The translations under genes and the position numbers were made by a program. 19,564 bases of DNA from Desulfotignum sp. (lineage in GTDB: Bacteria; Desulfobacterota; Desulfobacteria; Desulfobacterales; Desulfobacteraceae). Positions 1 to 7,782 of this stretch are shown here, in pieces. Numbering within the stretch: position 1 is the stretch's first letter; each line of letters opens with the position of its first letter. The DNA lies in contig JAIPDY010000038.1 in the NCBI GenBank assembly GCA_021737445.1, positions 1 to 19,564 of the forward strand, read 5' to 3'. The notes under the pieces were generated by a model that worked only from the letters and a program-made list of their open reading frames with translations, had not been told where the DNA came from and ran no database searches.

Positions 1-642
1 AGAGCCCAGGCCCTCATCGACATCGCCCACCCGGATGACCGCCAGTTTCTGGTCACCCAGGCCAAACAGCGGAAAATCATTTATCCCAATCAGATCTTTT
101 TGTCTGAATCAGCCCATCTTTACCCGGCCCATATTGAGGAAACCAAAACATTTAAAGGCGGCAGTATTGTCCGGTTCCGGGCCATGAAACCCTCTGATGA
201 AGAGATGATGCGCCGGTTTTTCTACCGTTGTTCCAGAGAGATGATTTTTTACCGGTTTTTTTATTCCATCAAAACCATGGATCACGACAAGATGCAGACC
301 TATGTGAACGTGGATTATCAAAAGGAGTTCTCCATTGTGGGGCTTTTTGTGGAAGAGGGAAACCAGAAGATCATTGCAGAGTCCAGGATGGTGAAAGATG
401 AGCGCACCTGTTGCGGGGAGGTGGCGTTTCTCATCGATGAACGGTTCCAGGGGATCGGGATAGGTTCCTATCTTTTGTCCCGCCTGATTGAACAGGCCAG
501 GGAACAGGGATTCGAAGGCCTGACCGCTGAGGTGCTGTCAGATAACCAGCCCATGATCAAAGTCTTTGAAAAATCGGGACTGCCCCTGAAATCCCGTTTG
601 GAGAACGGGATTTATCACCTGCAGCTCAATTTTACTGATTGA
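1..642 (+). CDS. CoA-transferase / GNAT acetyltransferase fusion, 3' end only
   Basis: The reading frame is open from the first base of the window to TGA at 640-642, so the gene begins upstream; a TTG at position 100 is only an internal codon. About 213 residues are visible. The first ~33 (starting RAQALIDIAHPDDR) look like the C-terminal tail of the acetyl-CoA hydrolase/CoA-transferase family. The rest is a GNAT N-acetyltransferase domain with an acetyl-CoA-binding motif RFQGIGIGSYLL and a following helix. Fusions of a CoA-transferase to a C-terminal GNAT domain are known in Deltaproteobacteria. The CoA-transferase half would move CoA between acyl groups or hydrolyse acetyl-CoA; the GNAT half may acetylate a protein or small molecule, substrate unknown. 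The gene converges on the methyltransferase and the two stop regions overlap by 11 bp. The fusion call rests on a short visible tail, so it is fairly but not fully secure. Confidence 0.8.
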   Translation, partial: RAQALIDIAHPDDRQFLVTQAKQRKIIYPNQIFLSESAHLYPAHIEETKTFKGGSIVRFRAMKPSDEEMMRRFFYRCSREMIFYRFFYSIKTMDHDKMQTYVNVDYQKEFSIVGLFVEEGNQKIIAESRMVKDERTCCGEVAFLIDERFQGIGIGSYLLSRLIEQAREQGFEGLTAEVLSDNQPMIKVFEKSGLPLKSRLENGIYHLQLNFTD

Positions 643-1471
643 TGCTTTTTTTAAATAAAACAGCTTCAACCAGGCCGATGCTGTTGTTTTCAAAGTTGTG
701 TGACATGGTAAATGGAAAATGTGAAGCGTTTTTTCCAAACACCAGGTGAGGCCCCAGAGAAAGGGGGGTACCAGCCTTTTTCGGGGCAAATTCTCTGGCT
801 TTCTGCCAGTACCGGCACCCGGCACCGGTGGTATCCACCACCTCATCAATATTAAATCCATTGGCATCAAAATGTGCAGCCAGATTGTTCCAGGATTCCA
901 GAAACGATATGGTGTCACTGGCGGCCCAGGGAACCGGGAGAGCCAGGTCTGGATGGGTCCCTTTTACAATTTCATGGAGAAGCAGAACCCCTCCGGGTTT
1001 GAGCACCTTGAAAAATTGCTGTGCTGCCGCCTGTTTGTCCTGGATATTCATAAGGATATGCTGACACAGGACAGCATCAAAGGTGCTGCCATCCCAGGGC
1101 AGATCCAGAATGGAACCGGCCAGAAACTTAATTTTTTGGGAGAGGCCGGTTCGCAGGGTCAGTGTTTTTGCGGCATCGATATAGGTGGTGGACAGGTCAA
1201 TGCCTGTTACCCGGCAGCCAAAGGTGCTTGCCAGCAAACGGGATGATCCCCCTAAGCCGCACCCGGCATCCAGAATATGACTATCAGGGGAGATGCCGGC
1301 CTTTTCCACCAGGGCCAGGGTGGCCCGGGTTCCGCCGGTGTGGAGCTGGTCCACCCTGGCCAGGTCTTTTACTTGAAGCAGTTCCGGGTTTTTCCCGGCG
1401 GCAGTCAGTCCGGCATCAATTTTTTTGATCAGATCCCGGGCATGATAATGTTGGCGCACATGGGTTTCCAT
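632..1471 (-). CDS. SAM-dependent class I methyltransferase
   Basis: A 279-residue protein starting at ATG (1469-1471) and ending TAA. Motif I, ILDAGCGLGGSSRLL, lies at about residues 66-80, followed by an acidic residue in VTGIDLS (about D92) expected to hold the SAM ribose. The post-motif region LKPGGVLLLHEIV is also typical of the Methyltransf_11/25 fold. The N-terminal HYHARDLI and the overall length resemble small-molecule N-methyltransferases of the sarcosine/dimethylglycine type, but the substrate cannot be read from sequence. It lies downstream of the acetoacetyl-CoA synthetase on the same strand, yet a strong hairpin terminator sits between them, so it is probably expressed separately or by read-through. 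A weak AAGG lies about 10 bases before the start. The fold assignment is firm and the substrate is unknown. Confidence 0.85.
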   Translation of the reverse strand: METHVRQHYHARDLIKKIDAGLTAAGKNPELLQVKDLARVDQLHTGGTRATLALVEKAGISPDSHILDAGCGLGGSSRLLASTFGCRVTGIDLSTTYIDAAKTLTLRTGLSQKIKFLAGSILDLPWDGSTFDAVLCQHILMNIQDKQAAAQQFFKVLKPGGVLLLHEIVKGTHPDLALPVPWAASDTISFLESWNNLAAHFDANGFNIDEVVDTTGAGCRYWQKAREFAPKKAGTPLSLGPHLVFGKNASHFPFTMSHNFENNSIGLVEAVLFKKSINQ

Positions 1472-1488
1472 AGAAACGGCCTTGGTTT

Positions 1489-1531
1489 AAAAAACCCGGC
1501 TTGTCCCGCAATGGGTTGCAGGACAGCCGGG
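1489..1531 (-). terminator. Rho-independent terminator after the minus-strand operon
   Basis: An inverted repeat pairs 1495-1506 (CCCGGCTTGTCC) with 1521-1531 (GGACAGCCGGG): 11 base pairs with one bulged T and a 14-base loop. Read on the minus strand, the stem is followed by TTTTTT (complement of 1489-1494). It lies 15 bases beyond the stop of the acetoacetyl-CoA synthetase, the expected end of that transcript. The outer AAAAAACCC (1489-1497) and GGGTTTTTT (1538-1546) can also pair, so weak action in the other direction is possible. Confidence 0.85.
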
Positions 1532-1545
1532 CTTACAGGGTTTTT

Positions 1546-3495
1546 TCAGGATGAAAGCTGGGGCAGATCAGCGAAAAAATCCAGGGCCTCCGGATTTTTC
1601 AGGGCATCCTTGTTTTTCACATCCTTGCCCTCGATCACTTTTTTCACCGCCAGTTCCACTTTTTTCATGTTCAGGGTATAGGGCACGTCCGGGCAGGCAA
1701 TGATTTTGGCCGGCACATGCCGGGGAGAGGCATTGGCCCTTATATCAGCCCGGATTTTTGCCTCCAGATCCTCGGTGAGATCATACCCTTCTGCTAATTT
1801 CACAAACAGGATCACCCGCACATCATTGTTCCAGGACTGGCCCACCACCACGGAATCTTCCAGTTCCGGCATGGCATCCAGGCGGCGGGATATCTCTGCT
1901 GTGCCGATGCGGACCCCGCCCGGGTTCAAGGTGGCATCGGACCGGCCGAACATGATCACCCCGCCCCTGGGGGTGACCTTGATGAAATCCCCGTGGGTCC
2001 AGATGCCGGGGAACTGGTCAAAATAGGCGGAATGGTATTTGGAGCCGTCCTCATCTCCCCAGAAATAGATGGGCATGGAGGGAAAGGGGGCTGTGCACAC
2101 CAGTTCCGCCTGCTGGTCCACCACAGGCTTGCCTGTGTCATCATAGGCATAGACCGCCATACCAAGCCCTCTGCACTGGAGCTCTCCGGTATACACCGGT
2201 CCCATGGGGTTGCCCAGGGCAAAACAGCCGTTGAGATCTGATCCGCCGGAAATGGAGGCCAGCTGCAGGTCGGATTTGATATGGTCGTAAATGAATTTAA
2301 AGTTTTCGTCCGACAAGGGAGACCCGGTGGACAGCACGGATTTGAGGGGTGTCAGGTCAAATTGTTCCTTTGGTTTGACCCCGGCGTTTTTCAAGGCTTC
2401 AATATACCCGGCACTGGTGCCGAACACAGTGATCTTTTCATCCTGGGCCATGCGCCACAGCGCGTCCGGTCCCGGATGGAAGGGGTTGCCGTCATACAGC
2501 ACCAGGGTGGCCCCCACGGACAGGCTGGCAGTGAGCCAGTTCCACATCATCCACCCGCAGGTGGTAAAATAAAAGATGGTGTCCTCTTTTTTCAGATCCG
2601 TGTGGAGCACCAGCTCCTTTTTCTGGTGGAGCAAAACCCCGCCGATGCTCTGGACCATGCATTTGGGCAGGCCTGTGGTGCCTGATGAATACATGATATA
2701 CAATGGGTCATCAAAGTCCATCTGGACAAAATCGATGTCTGTTGCGGCCGGGTCCTTGAAATCCGCATAGTGCACGGCATTGGGAAGGGCGCTTATATCG
2801 GGTGTGTCACTGATATAGGGCACCACCACGATTTTTTCAATGGAGGGCAGTTCCGCCACAATACCGGCGATACGTTCGATGGAGGATAAGGGTTTGCCCT
2901 TGAAAAAATACCCGTCTGCCGTGAACAGCACCTTGGGTTTGGTCTGGCCGAACCGGTCCAGCACCCCTTTGATGCCGAAATCAGGCGAGCAGGAAGACCA
3001 TACCGCCCCAAGGCTTGTGGCGGCCAGCATGGCAATGATGCTTTCCGGCATGTTGGGTACAAACCCCACCACCCGGTCGCCGGCTTTCACGCCCAAGGCT
3101 TTGAGGGATGCTGCGGTTTTGACCACCTCATCATAGAGCTGGCTGTAGGTCAGGGTCCTGCGCACCGCATCCTCTCCTTTGAACACAAGGGCGGTTCTGT
3201 CATCTTTGAATCTCAGCAGGTTTTGTGCAAAATTGAGTTTAGCACCGGGAAAAAATTTTGCGCCGGGCATTTTGTCTTTGTCCTGGATCACCTGTTCATA
3301 GGGGGCAGATACCTTGATATCCAGAAAATCCCAGGCAGTGGCCCAGAAATCCTCCAGGTTTTCCACAGACCATTCCCACAGCTGGGTGTAGTCTGTGAAA
3401 TTTTTGTTGTATTTTTCATTCACAATGGTCATGAACCGGTACATGTTGGTGGATCTGATCCGTTCTTTGGATGGTTCCCACAGTTTTTCAGGCAT
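1546..3495 (-). CDS. Acetoacetyl-CoA synthetase (acetoacetate-CoA ligase)
   Basis: A 649-residue ANL-superfamily adenylating enzyme that activates acetoacetate with ATP and CoA to acetoacetyl-CoA in the cytoplasm. The opening PEKLWEPSKERIRSTNMYRF and the length match the acetoacetyl-CoA synthetase family closely. The P-loop-like YSSGTTGLPK is at about residues 269-278, and the catalytic C-terminal lysine region (NMKKVELAVKK) begins near residue 609. The start at 3495 is chosen because AAGGAGGTG sits about 6 bases upstream; a frame-open ATG at 3528 would overlap the previous gene and has no better site. The ribosome-binding site overlaps the TAA of the XRE-cupin gene, which suggests coupled translation. 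In the operon it would recover the acetoacetate released by the HMG-CoA lyase step. It is the last gene, followed by a terminator. Confidence 0.94.
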   Translation of the reverse strand: MPEKLWEPSKERIRSTNMYRFMTIVNEKYNKNFTDYTQLWEWSVENLEDFWATAWDFLDIKVSAPYEQVIQDKDKMPGAKFFPGAKLNFAQNLLRFKDDRTALVFKGEDAVRRTLTYSQLYDEVVKTAASLKALGVKAGDRVVGFVPNMPESIIAMLAATSLGAVWSSCSPDFGIKGVLDRFGQTKPKVLFTADGYFFKGKPLSSIERIAGIVAELPSIEKIVVVPYISDTPDISALPNAVHYADFKDPAATDIDFVQMDFDDPLYIMYSSGTTGLPKCMVQSIGGVLLHQKKELVLHTDLKKEDTIFYFTTCGWMMWNWLTASLSVGATLVLYDGNPFHPGPDALWRMAQDEKITVFGTSAGYIEALKNAGVKPKEQFDLTPLKSVLSTGSPLSDENFKFIYDHIKSDLQLASISGGSDLNGCFALGNPMGPVYTGELQCRGLGMAVYAYDDTGKPVVDQQAELVCTAPFPSMPIYFWGDEDGSKYHSAYFDQFPGIWTHGDFIKVTPRGGVIMFGRSDATLNPGGVRIGTAEISRRLDAMPELEDSVVVGQSWNNDVRVILFVKLAEGYDLTEDLEAKIRADIRANASPRHVPAKIIACPDVPYTLNMKKVELAVKKVIEGKDVKNKDALKNPEALDFFADLPQLSS

Positions 3496-3508
3496 TGGTG
3501 ACACCTCC

Positions 3509-4144
3509 TTATTCGTAGAGAACCGCAAGTATGGTTGCTTTATCGGTTTTGGCCGTCAGGTAATGGGGGGTGGTGGACAGGTAATAGGCGGAATCCCCGG
3601 GAGACAGGTCATAGGATTTTTTGGCAATGGTGAGATTGGCCACCCCGTCCAGCACATAGATGAACTCCTCTCCGTTGTGCATGGAGATCTCTTTTTCCTC
3701 GGCTTTTTCCAGCTGCACGATCAAGGCTTCCATGTGGCGGCCCTGGACTTCCGGGGCCAGGCTCATGTAAGAATACACGCTTTTTTTGCTGGTCTTGGAG
3801 GCGGATCTGGCCACGGGCCTGCGTTCATTTTTCCGGGTGATGGAATACAGTTTGGTGCCCATGCCTGACACCAGTCTGCCCACGGCCGCATCCAGGGCTT
3901 TGGAAAGTTTCATCACCATGCCCAGCTGGGGTTTTTCCCTGCCGTTTTCAATATCTTCCAGGCGCGACACTTCAAACCCGGTGAGATCAGACAGGTCCTG
4001 GAGTGAGATGCCCCGCTCCTCTCTTAGCTGCTGGATCCGTTTTCCCACCTCATCCACGGACCTGTCATCACCACCTTCAATATTTCCGGTGAGGTCCTCA
4101 AAATAGTCCACGTTGATATGGGGAGTTTTGTCTTCCTTTTCCAT
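3509..4144 (-). CDS. XRE-family transcriptional regulator with C-terminal cupin domain
   Basis: A 211-residue protein with an N-terminal helix-turn-helix of the XRE/Cro type (about residues 34-91, core LQDLSDLTGFEVSRLEDIENG) and a C-terminal cupin_2 domain (about 134-211, with EEFIYVLDGVANL and LSPGDSAYYL). Such proteins bind DNA as dimers and use the cupin to sense a small ligand. The start at 4144 is set by AAAGGAG about 6 bases upstream; the open frame extends further upstream but overlaps the preceding lyase gene. It lies 22 bp after the lyase and 13 bp before the acetoacetyl-CoA synthetase. A ligand such as acetoacetate or an acyl-CoA is inferred from position only. The acidic ~30-residue leader before the HTH is unassigned. 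Confidence 0.9.
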   Translation of the reverse strand: MEKEDKTPHINVDYFEDLTGNIEGGDDRSVDEVGKRIQQLREERGISLQDLSDLTGFEVSRLEDIENGREKPQLGMVMKLSKALDAAVGRLVSGMGTKLYSITRKNERRPVARSASKTSKKSVYSYMSLAPEVQGRHMEALIVQLEKAEEKEISMHNGEEFIYVLDGVANLTIAKKSYDLSPGDSAYYLSTTPHYLTAKTDKATILAVLYE

Positions 4145-4166
4145 TGCATCTCCTTTGTTTAATGGG

Positions 4167-5291
4167 TTATTCCGGAAATTTCTGATCCGGGGCCTCTCCC
4201 AGCTTTTCCTTGAGTTTGGCCAGGCCGGGCCGGGCATATTCCATGTGGCCCTGGGTGAGGGTCCGGCCGTTGATGATGGCTTCGCTGCGCAGCCGGTGGC
4301 CCACGGTTCTTTCCATCTGTCTGCCCAGCCACAGAATCCGGTCCACATCATACCCGTGTTCTATACCCATTTCATCGATTTGTACAAGGGTATCTTCCAG
4401 GCATACCAGGCCCACGTAACGGGGGTCGTCATAATAGTAGTCGCCGGTGCCTTTGATGGGCCGGTCATCTAAAAAATTGGCCGGCTGGCCTCCCAGTCCT
4501 CCCAGGGTGCATTCAAAATGGCAGATGCCTGCCTGGAGGGCCGCCAAAGTGGAGGCGGAGGCCACCCGTTTGGTTTCATGGAAATGGGCGATGTGCAGGG
4601 AGGTGTCCGGGATCTCATCTAAGATCATGGAAAAATACCGGTACACCTCAGGGGCGGATGCAGAACCGTCGTGGTCTGCATGCTCGATGTCTGATGCCCC
4701 GATATCCAGCCAGTGTTTGGTGAACTTTACCGCATCCTTGAGTTCCGTGGCCCCGCCGATGGGAGACCCCCAGATGGTGGACACGGTGCCGCACATTTTA
4801 ATGCCGGCATCCTGGCATTTTTGGATGCACCGTTCCGCCTCTTTCCAGTAGTTGGGCAGGGTTGTGCCGGAATTGGCAAAATGGTGCTGTTCTTCGGTGG
4901 AGACCATCATCAAAACCCGGTCCGGACCCTTTCCTTGTTTTTTGAGCGCAATGGCCCTGTCCACGGAAGGTTCTCTGATGGTGATGGCGGTCAGAGTAAC
5001 ATCTTTCATGTCAATGCCTTTTTTTGCGGCCCGGGACACAAAACTGTCCGACCGCAGGTGTGCCAGCAGTTCCTCTGCATCGGAAAACTGGGGCATGTTC
5101 CTGGGATTGCCCAGGTTGGTGACCTCGATGTTGCGGCACCCCGCAAAGATCAGTTCCTCCAGATAGGTGATCTTGGCCGGGGTGGAGATGAATTTTTCCA
5201 GGTGCTGAAACCCGTCCCGCACCGTGATATCGCCGATGGTGACTTTTTGGGGCATTCTGGGAAAAATTTTCCAGTAATCATATTCTGTCAT
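4167..5291 (-). CDS. HMG-CoA lyase-like (HMGL/DRE-TIM family) enzyme
   Basis: A 374-residue TIM-barrel protein of the pyruvate carboxyltransferase/HMG-CoA lyase family. It keeps the signature region TVRDGFQ (residues 23-29, with R25 and D26), the NIEVTNLGNPRNMPQFSDA segment (54-72) and the metal-binding HxH (H236, H238 in AHFHETKR). In the operon it fits cleavage of HMG-CoA to acetyl-CoA and acetoacetate, directly before an acetoacetyl-CoA synthetase. Two residues conserved in characterised HMG-CoA lyases look changed: the glycine-rich loop reads GGLGGQPAN where GLGGCPYA is usual (Q269 for Cys), and the GNVATED segment reads GLVCLED (L295 for Asn). It may therefore use another mechanism or substrate. 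ATG 5291 is preceded by AGGAG. A 90-bp gap separates it from the carboxyltransferase gene. The family is firm and the exact reaction is not. Confidence 0.82.
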   Translation of the reverse strand: MTEYDYWKIFPRMPQKVTIGDITVRDGFQHLEKFISTPAKITYLEELIFAGCRNIEVTNLGNPRNMPQFSDAEELLAHLRSDSFVSRAAKKGIDMKDVTLTAITIREPSVDRAIALKKQGKGPDRVLMMVSTEEQHHFANSGTTLPNYWKEAERCIQKCQDAGIKMCGTVSTIWGSPIGGATELKDAVKFTKHWLDIGASDIEHADHDGSASAPEVYRYFSMILDEIPDTSLHIAHFHETKRVASASTLAALQAGICHFECTLGGLGGQPANFLDDRPIKGTGDYYYDDPRYVGLVCLEDTLVQIDEMGIEHGYDVDRILWLGRQMERTVGHRLRSEAIINGRTLTQGHMEYARPGLAKLKEKLGEAPDQKFPE

Positions 5292-5381
5292 GGTATTTTC
5301 TCCTGCTTGGTTTTTTATATTATATGGCTGCGGCAAAACGCAACACACAACTTTGAATTTTGCTGTCTGAATCTTGTGGGG

Positions 5382-6971
5382 CTAAAACCTGAAGTTTCCA
5401 AAGCCTGGTTCGCCAATGGGTTTCACCAGGCTGACCTCAAATGCCATGGCCAGCCAGTCCCGGATTTCATCAAATTTGAGCACCCGGTCGTTGAGCAGCC
5501 GGGCCGCGCAGAAAAACGGATGGGCTTCCCCGTCATACTTGTCGATCATTTTCTGCTGGAATGCGGCAATCTCCTCTTTGGTCATGGGTTTGCCTGCGGC
5601 GTTGCGCTTGGCCTGTTCGATGCTCAAAAGCACACCGCCGGCGCTTTTGCCGCTCATGACCGATGTGCGGGCCCGCATGGTGGAAAACAAAAAATTCGGG
5701 CGGTAGGCACGGCCGCACATGCCGTAATTGGCAGCCCCGTTGTCCGGGCCGATCACCAGCTGGATCCTGGGCACCTGGGCGCAGGAAACCGCCCGCACCA
5801 TGTCGGCCCCGTATTTGCCGATGCCGGCGTGCTCTGATTCCGATCCCACCATGTAACCCGGGGAACTCTGGATGAACAGCAGCGGGATCTTTTCATGGGA
5901 GCATCTCACCACCCATTCCGCCACTTTTTTGGCAGCTTCATGGAATATAATCCCGGCCCCGTTGGAGCAGATTACCCCGATGGGCAGTCCTTTGATGCGG
6001 ATCCTGCCGGTGAGGATGTTGGTGCCCCGGCCCGGGGCAAAATTTTTCTTGGCCTCGATGAATTCAGAGCTGTCGGCAATGGCCTTGATGAAGGCCAGGC
6101 CCTTGATGCCTTTGTGAGGGGATGCGGGCAACACATCATACACCGCAGACGGGCCGGTTTCCGGCTCTTGTGGTTTGTACCGGTGCAGGTGCAGGGTCTG
6201 GGGCCGGGTCAAAGACAGCAGCTTTCTGACCCTGGCAATGGCCTGGGCCTGGTCGGTGCACAGATGGTCTGCCCCGCCCGAGGTCTGGGTGTGCACTTTG
6301 GCGCCCCCTAAATCTTCGGCAGATATCTCTTCGCCCGTGGCCATCTTCACCAAAGGCGGCCCCCCTAAAAAGGAAAAGGACTGCTGGTCGATCATGATGG
6401 ATTCACAGGCCATGAACACGATATAGGCACCGCCTGCGGTGTTGCCGCCGGTGCTTAAGGTCACCTGCCGCAGGCCTTTGGCGGACATTCTGGCCATGTT
6501 GTAGAAAATGGAGCCAAAATGCTGGTCATCGGGAAATACATCCGCCTGCATGGGCAGAAACACCCCGCCGGAATCGGCGATGTACACGCAGTTAAGGCCG
6601 CATTTTTCCGCAATGGCCTGGGCCCGCATGTGTTTTTTCAAGGTGATGGGAAAGTAGGTGCCTGCCTTGACCCGGGAGTCATTGGCCATGATCATGGTCC
6701 AGTTGCCGTGGATTTTTCCGATCCCTGTGACAATGCCGGCACAGGGGACATCCTCCACCCCGGGGTATCCCATGCCGAACCCGGCCAGCATGGACAGTTC
6801 AAAAAACATGGTGTCCGGGTCGATGAGATCTGTGATCAATTCGCGCACCGGGCGCTTGCCGCGTTTGGCAAGGGCATCCACCGCTTTTTGTCCTCCGGGC
6901 CAGACAGCTGCCTGCCGTTTTTTTTCCAGTTCCAGTTCCTGGTCCTGCCAGAACGCTTTGTTATCGGTCAT
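5382..6971 (-). CDS. Acyl-CoA carboxyltransferase subunit (methylcrotonyl-CoA carboxylase beta-like)
   Basis: A 529-residue protein with both crotonase-like halves of an acyl-CoA carboxyltransferase. The N-half has GKRPVRELITDLIDPDT, GGNTAGGAYI (about 175-184) and FLGGPPLVKMATGEEISAEDLGG (201-223); the C-half has GYMVGSESEHAGIGKYGA (372-389) and NYGMCGRAY (415-423). Length and these motifs fit the beta subunit of methylcrotonyl-CoA carboxylase, which moves CO2 from carboxybiotin to methylcrotonyl-CoA. Two C-half loops differ from the usual enzyme (SSPGYMVG for NITGFMVG; GPDNGAANYGM for GSFGAGNYGM). No biotin carboxylase or biotin carrier gene is in the window, so the partner must be elsewhere, or the protein works in another complex such as a decarboxylase. 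It starts 5 bp after the hydratase stop, with AAAGGA inside the hydratase end. Confidence 0.87.
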   Translation of the reverse strand: MTDNKAFWQDQELELEKKRQAAVWPGGQKAVDALAKRGKRPVRELITDLIDPDTMFFELSMLAGFGMGYPGVEDVPCAGIVTGIGKIHGNWTMIMANDSRVKAGTYFPITLKKHMRAQAIAEKCGLNCVYIADSGGVFLPMQADVFPDDQHFGSIFYNMARMSAKGLRQVTLSTGGNTAGGAYIVFMACESIMIDQQSFSFLGGPPLVKMATGEEISAEDLGGAKVHTQTSGGADHLCTDQAQAIARVRKLLSLTRPQTLHLHRYKPQEPETGPSAVYDVLPASPHKGIKGLAFIKAIADSSEFIEAKKNFAPGRGTNILTGRIRIKGLPIGVICSNGAGIIFHEAAKKVAEWVVRCSHEKIPLLFIQSSPGYMVGSESEHAGIGKYGADMVRAVSCAQVPRIQLVIGPDNGAANYGMCGRAYRPNFLFSTMRARTSVMSGKSAGGVLLSIEQAKRNAAGKPMTKEEIAAFQQKMIDKYDGEAHPFFCAARLLNDRVLKFDEIRDWLAMAFEVSLVKPIGEPGFGNFRF

Positions 6972-6976
6972 GGGGT

Positions 6977-7762
6977 TTATTTTCCTTTATATACTGGTTT
7001 TCGTTTTTCCTTGAACGCGGTAAGCCCTTCAATCCGGTCTTCAGTGGGAATGGTCACCCGGTAGGCATTGGATTCAATGGCCAGGCCCGTGGCCAGGTCT
7101 GTTTCAATGCCTTTGTCAATGGCATACTTGGCCATTTCCACGGCAACAGGACCGGTCTCGGCGATCATGGCAGCCATGTCCAGGCAGGCATCCATGAGTT
7201 TTTCAGGCTGTGCCACTGCATTGACAAGACCGATATCCAAAGCTTCTTTTGCATCCACCCGGCGGCCGGTGAAAATCAGCTCCTTGGCCTTGGCCACCCC
7301 GATGATCCTGGGCAGGCGCTGGGTTCCGCCGCCGCCCGGGATAATGGCAAGTTTTGTCTCGGTGAGTCCCATGGATGCGGTGTCTGATGCAATGCGGATG
7401 TCCGATGCCAGTGCCACTTCTGTGCCGCCCCCTAAGGCGATACCGTTGACAGCACAAATTACCGGCATTTTCAGGTTCTGGATGGCGGTGAGCAGGTTTC
7501 TGATGGTGACGATGAACTGTCTGACCTGGTCCTGGGTCAAGGAGGCGCGCTCCTTGAGGTCTGCCCCGGCGCAGAACGCTTTTTCTCCGGCACCGGTGAT
7601 GATGACACACCGGATATCATCGGCAAACTGCAGCCTGTCAATTTCATCTCTTAAAGCATATAAAAGGTCAAAATTCAGGCAGTTCATCACTGAGGGCCGG
7701 TTCAAGGTAAGAATGGCGGCCTGGTTTTTTTCCTGTTTGACAAGCAGTTCCTGGGTGGTCAT
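6977..7762 (-). CDS. Enoyl-CoA hydratase (crotonase family, methylglutaconyl-CoA hydratase-like)
   Basis: A 261-residue crotonase-fold protein. The oxyanion-hole segment CAGADLKE is at about 64-71. Both catalytic glutamates of true hydratases are present: E115 in GGGTEVALASD and E135 in GLTETKLAIIPG, followed by the family signature GGGGTQRLPR. The stretch GVAKAKELIFTGRRVDAKEAL resembles the AUH group, whose eukaryotic members hydrate 3-methylglutaconyl-CoA. It could serve that step in leucine breakdown and also hydrate crotonyl-CoA. The start at ATG 7762 is preferred because GGGAG lies 8 bases upstream; an open-frame start at 7789 would overlap the dehydrogenase stop. The gap to the dehydrogenase stop is 20 bp, consistent with one operon. 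Confidence 0.9.
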   Translation of the reverse strand: MTTQELLVKQEKNQAAILTLNRPSVMNCLNFDLLYALRDEIDRLQFADDIRCVIITGAGEKAFCAGADLKERASLTQDQVRQFIVTIRNLLTAIQNLKMPVICAVNGIALGGGTEVALASDIRIASDTASMGLTETKLAIIPGGGGTQRLPRIIGVAKAKELIFTGRRVDAKEALDIGLVNAVAQPEKLMDACLDMAAMIAETGPVAVEMAKYAIDKGIETDLATGLAIESNAYRVTIPTEDRIEGLTAFKEKRKPVYKGK

Positions 7763-7782
7763 GATAATATCTCCCTTTGGGC

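Noticed and set aside
746..1246. Long + strand open frames opposite the methyltransferase
   Set aside because: They are antisense to a well-supported gene, with no family match or ribosome-binding site.
5319..5324. Perfect TATAAT on the minus strand in the 90-bp gap before the HMG-CoA lyase-like gene
   Set aside because: No acceptable -35 box lies 16-18 bases upstream, and the region is A/T-rich, so an internal promoter is not supported well enough to list.
4713..5837. A 374-codon + strand open frame across the lyase and carboxyltransferase genes
   Set aside because: It is antisense to two clear enzymes and spans their intergenic gap; the protein shows no recognisable domain.
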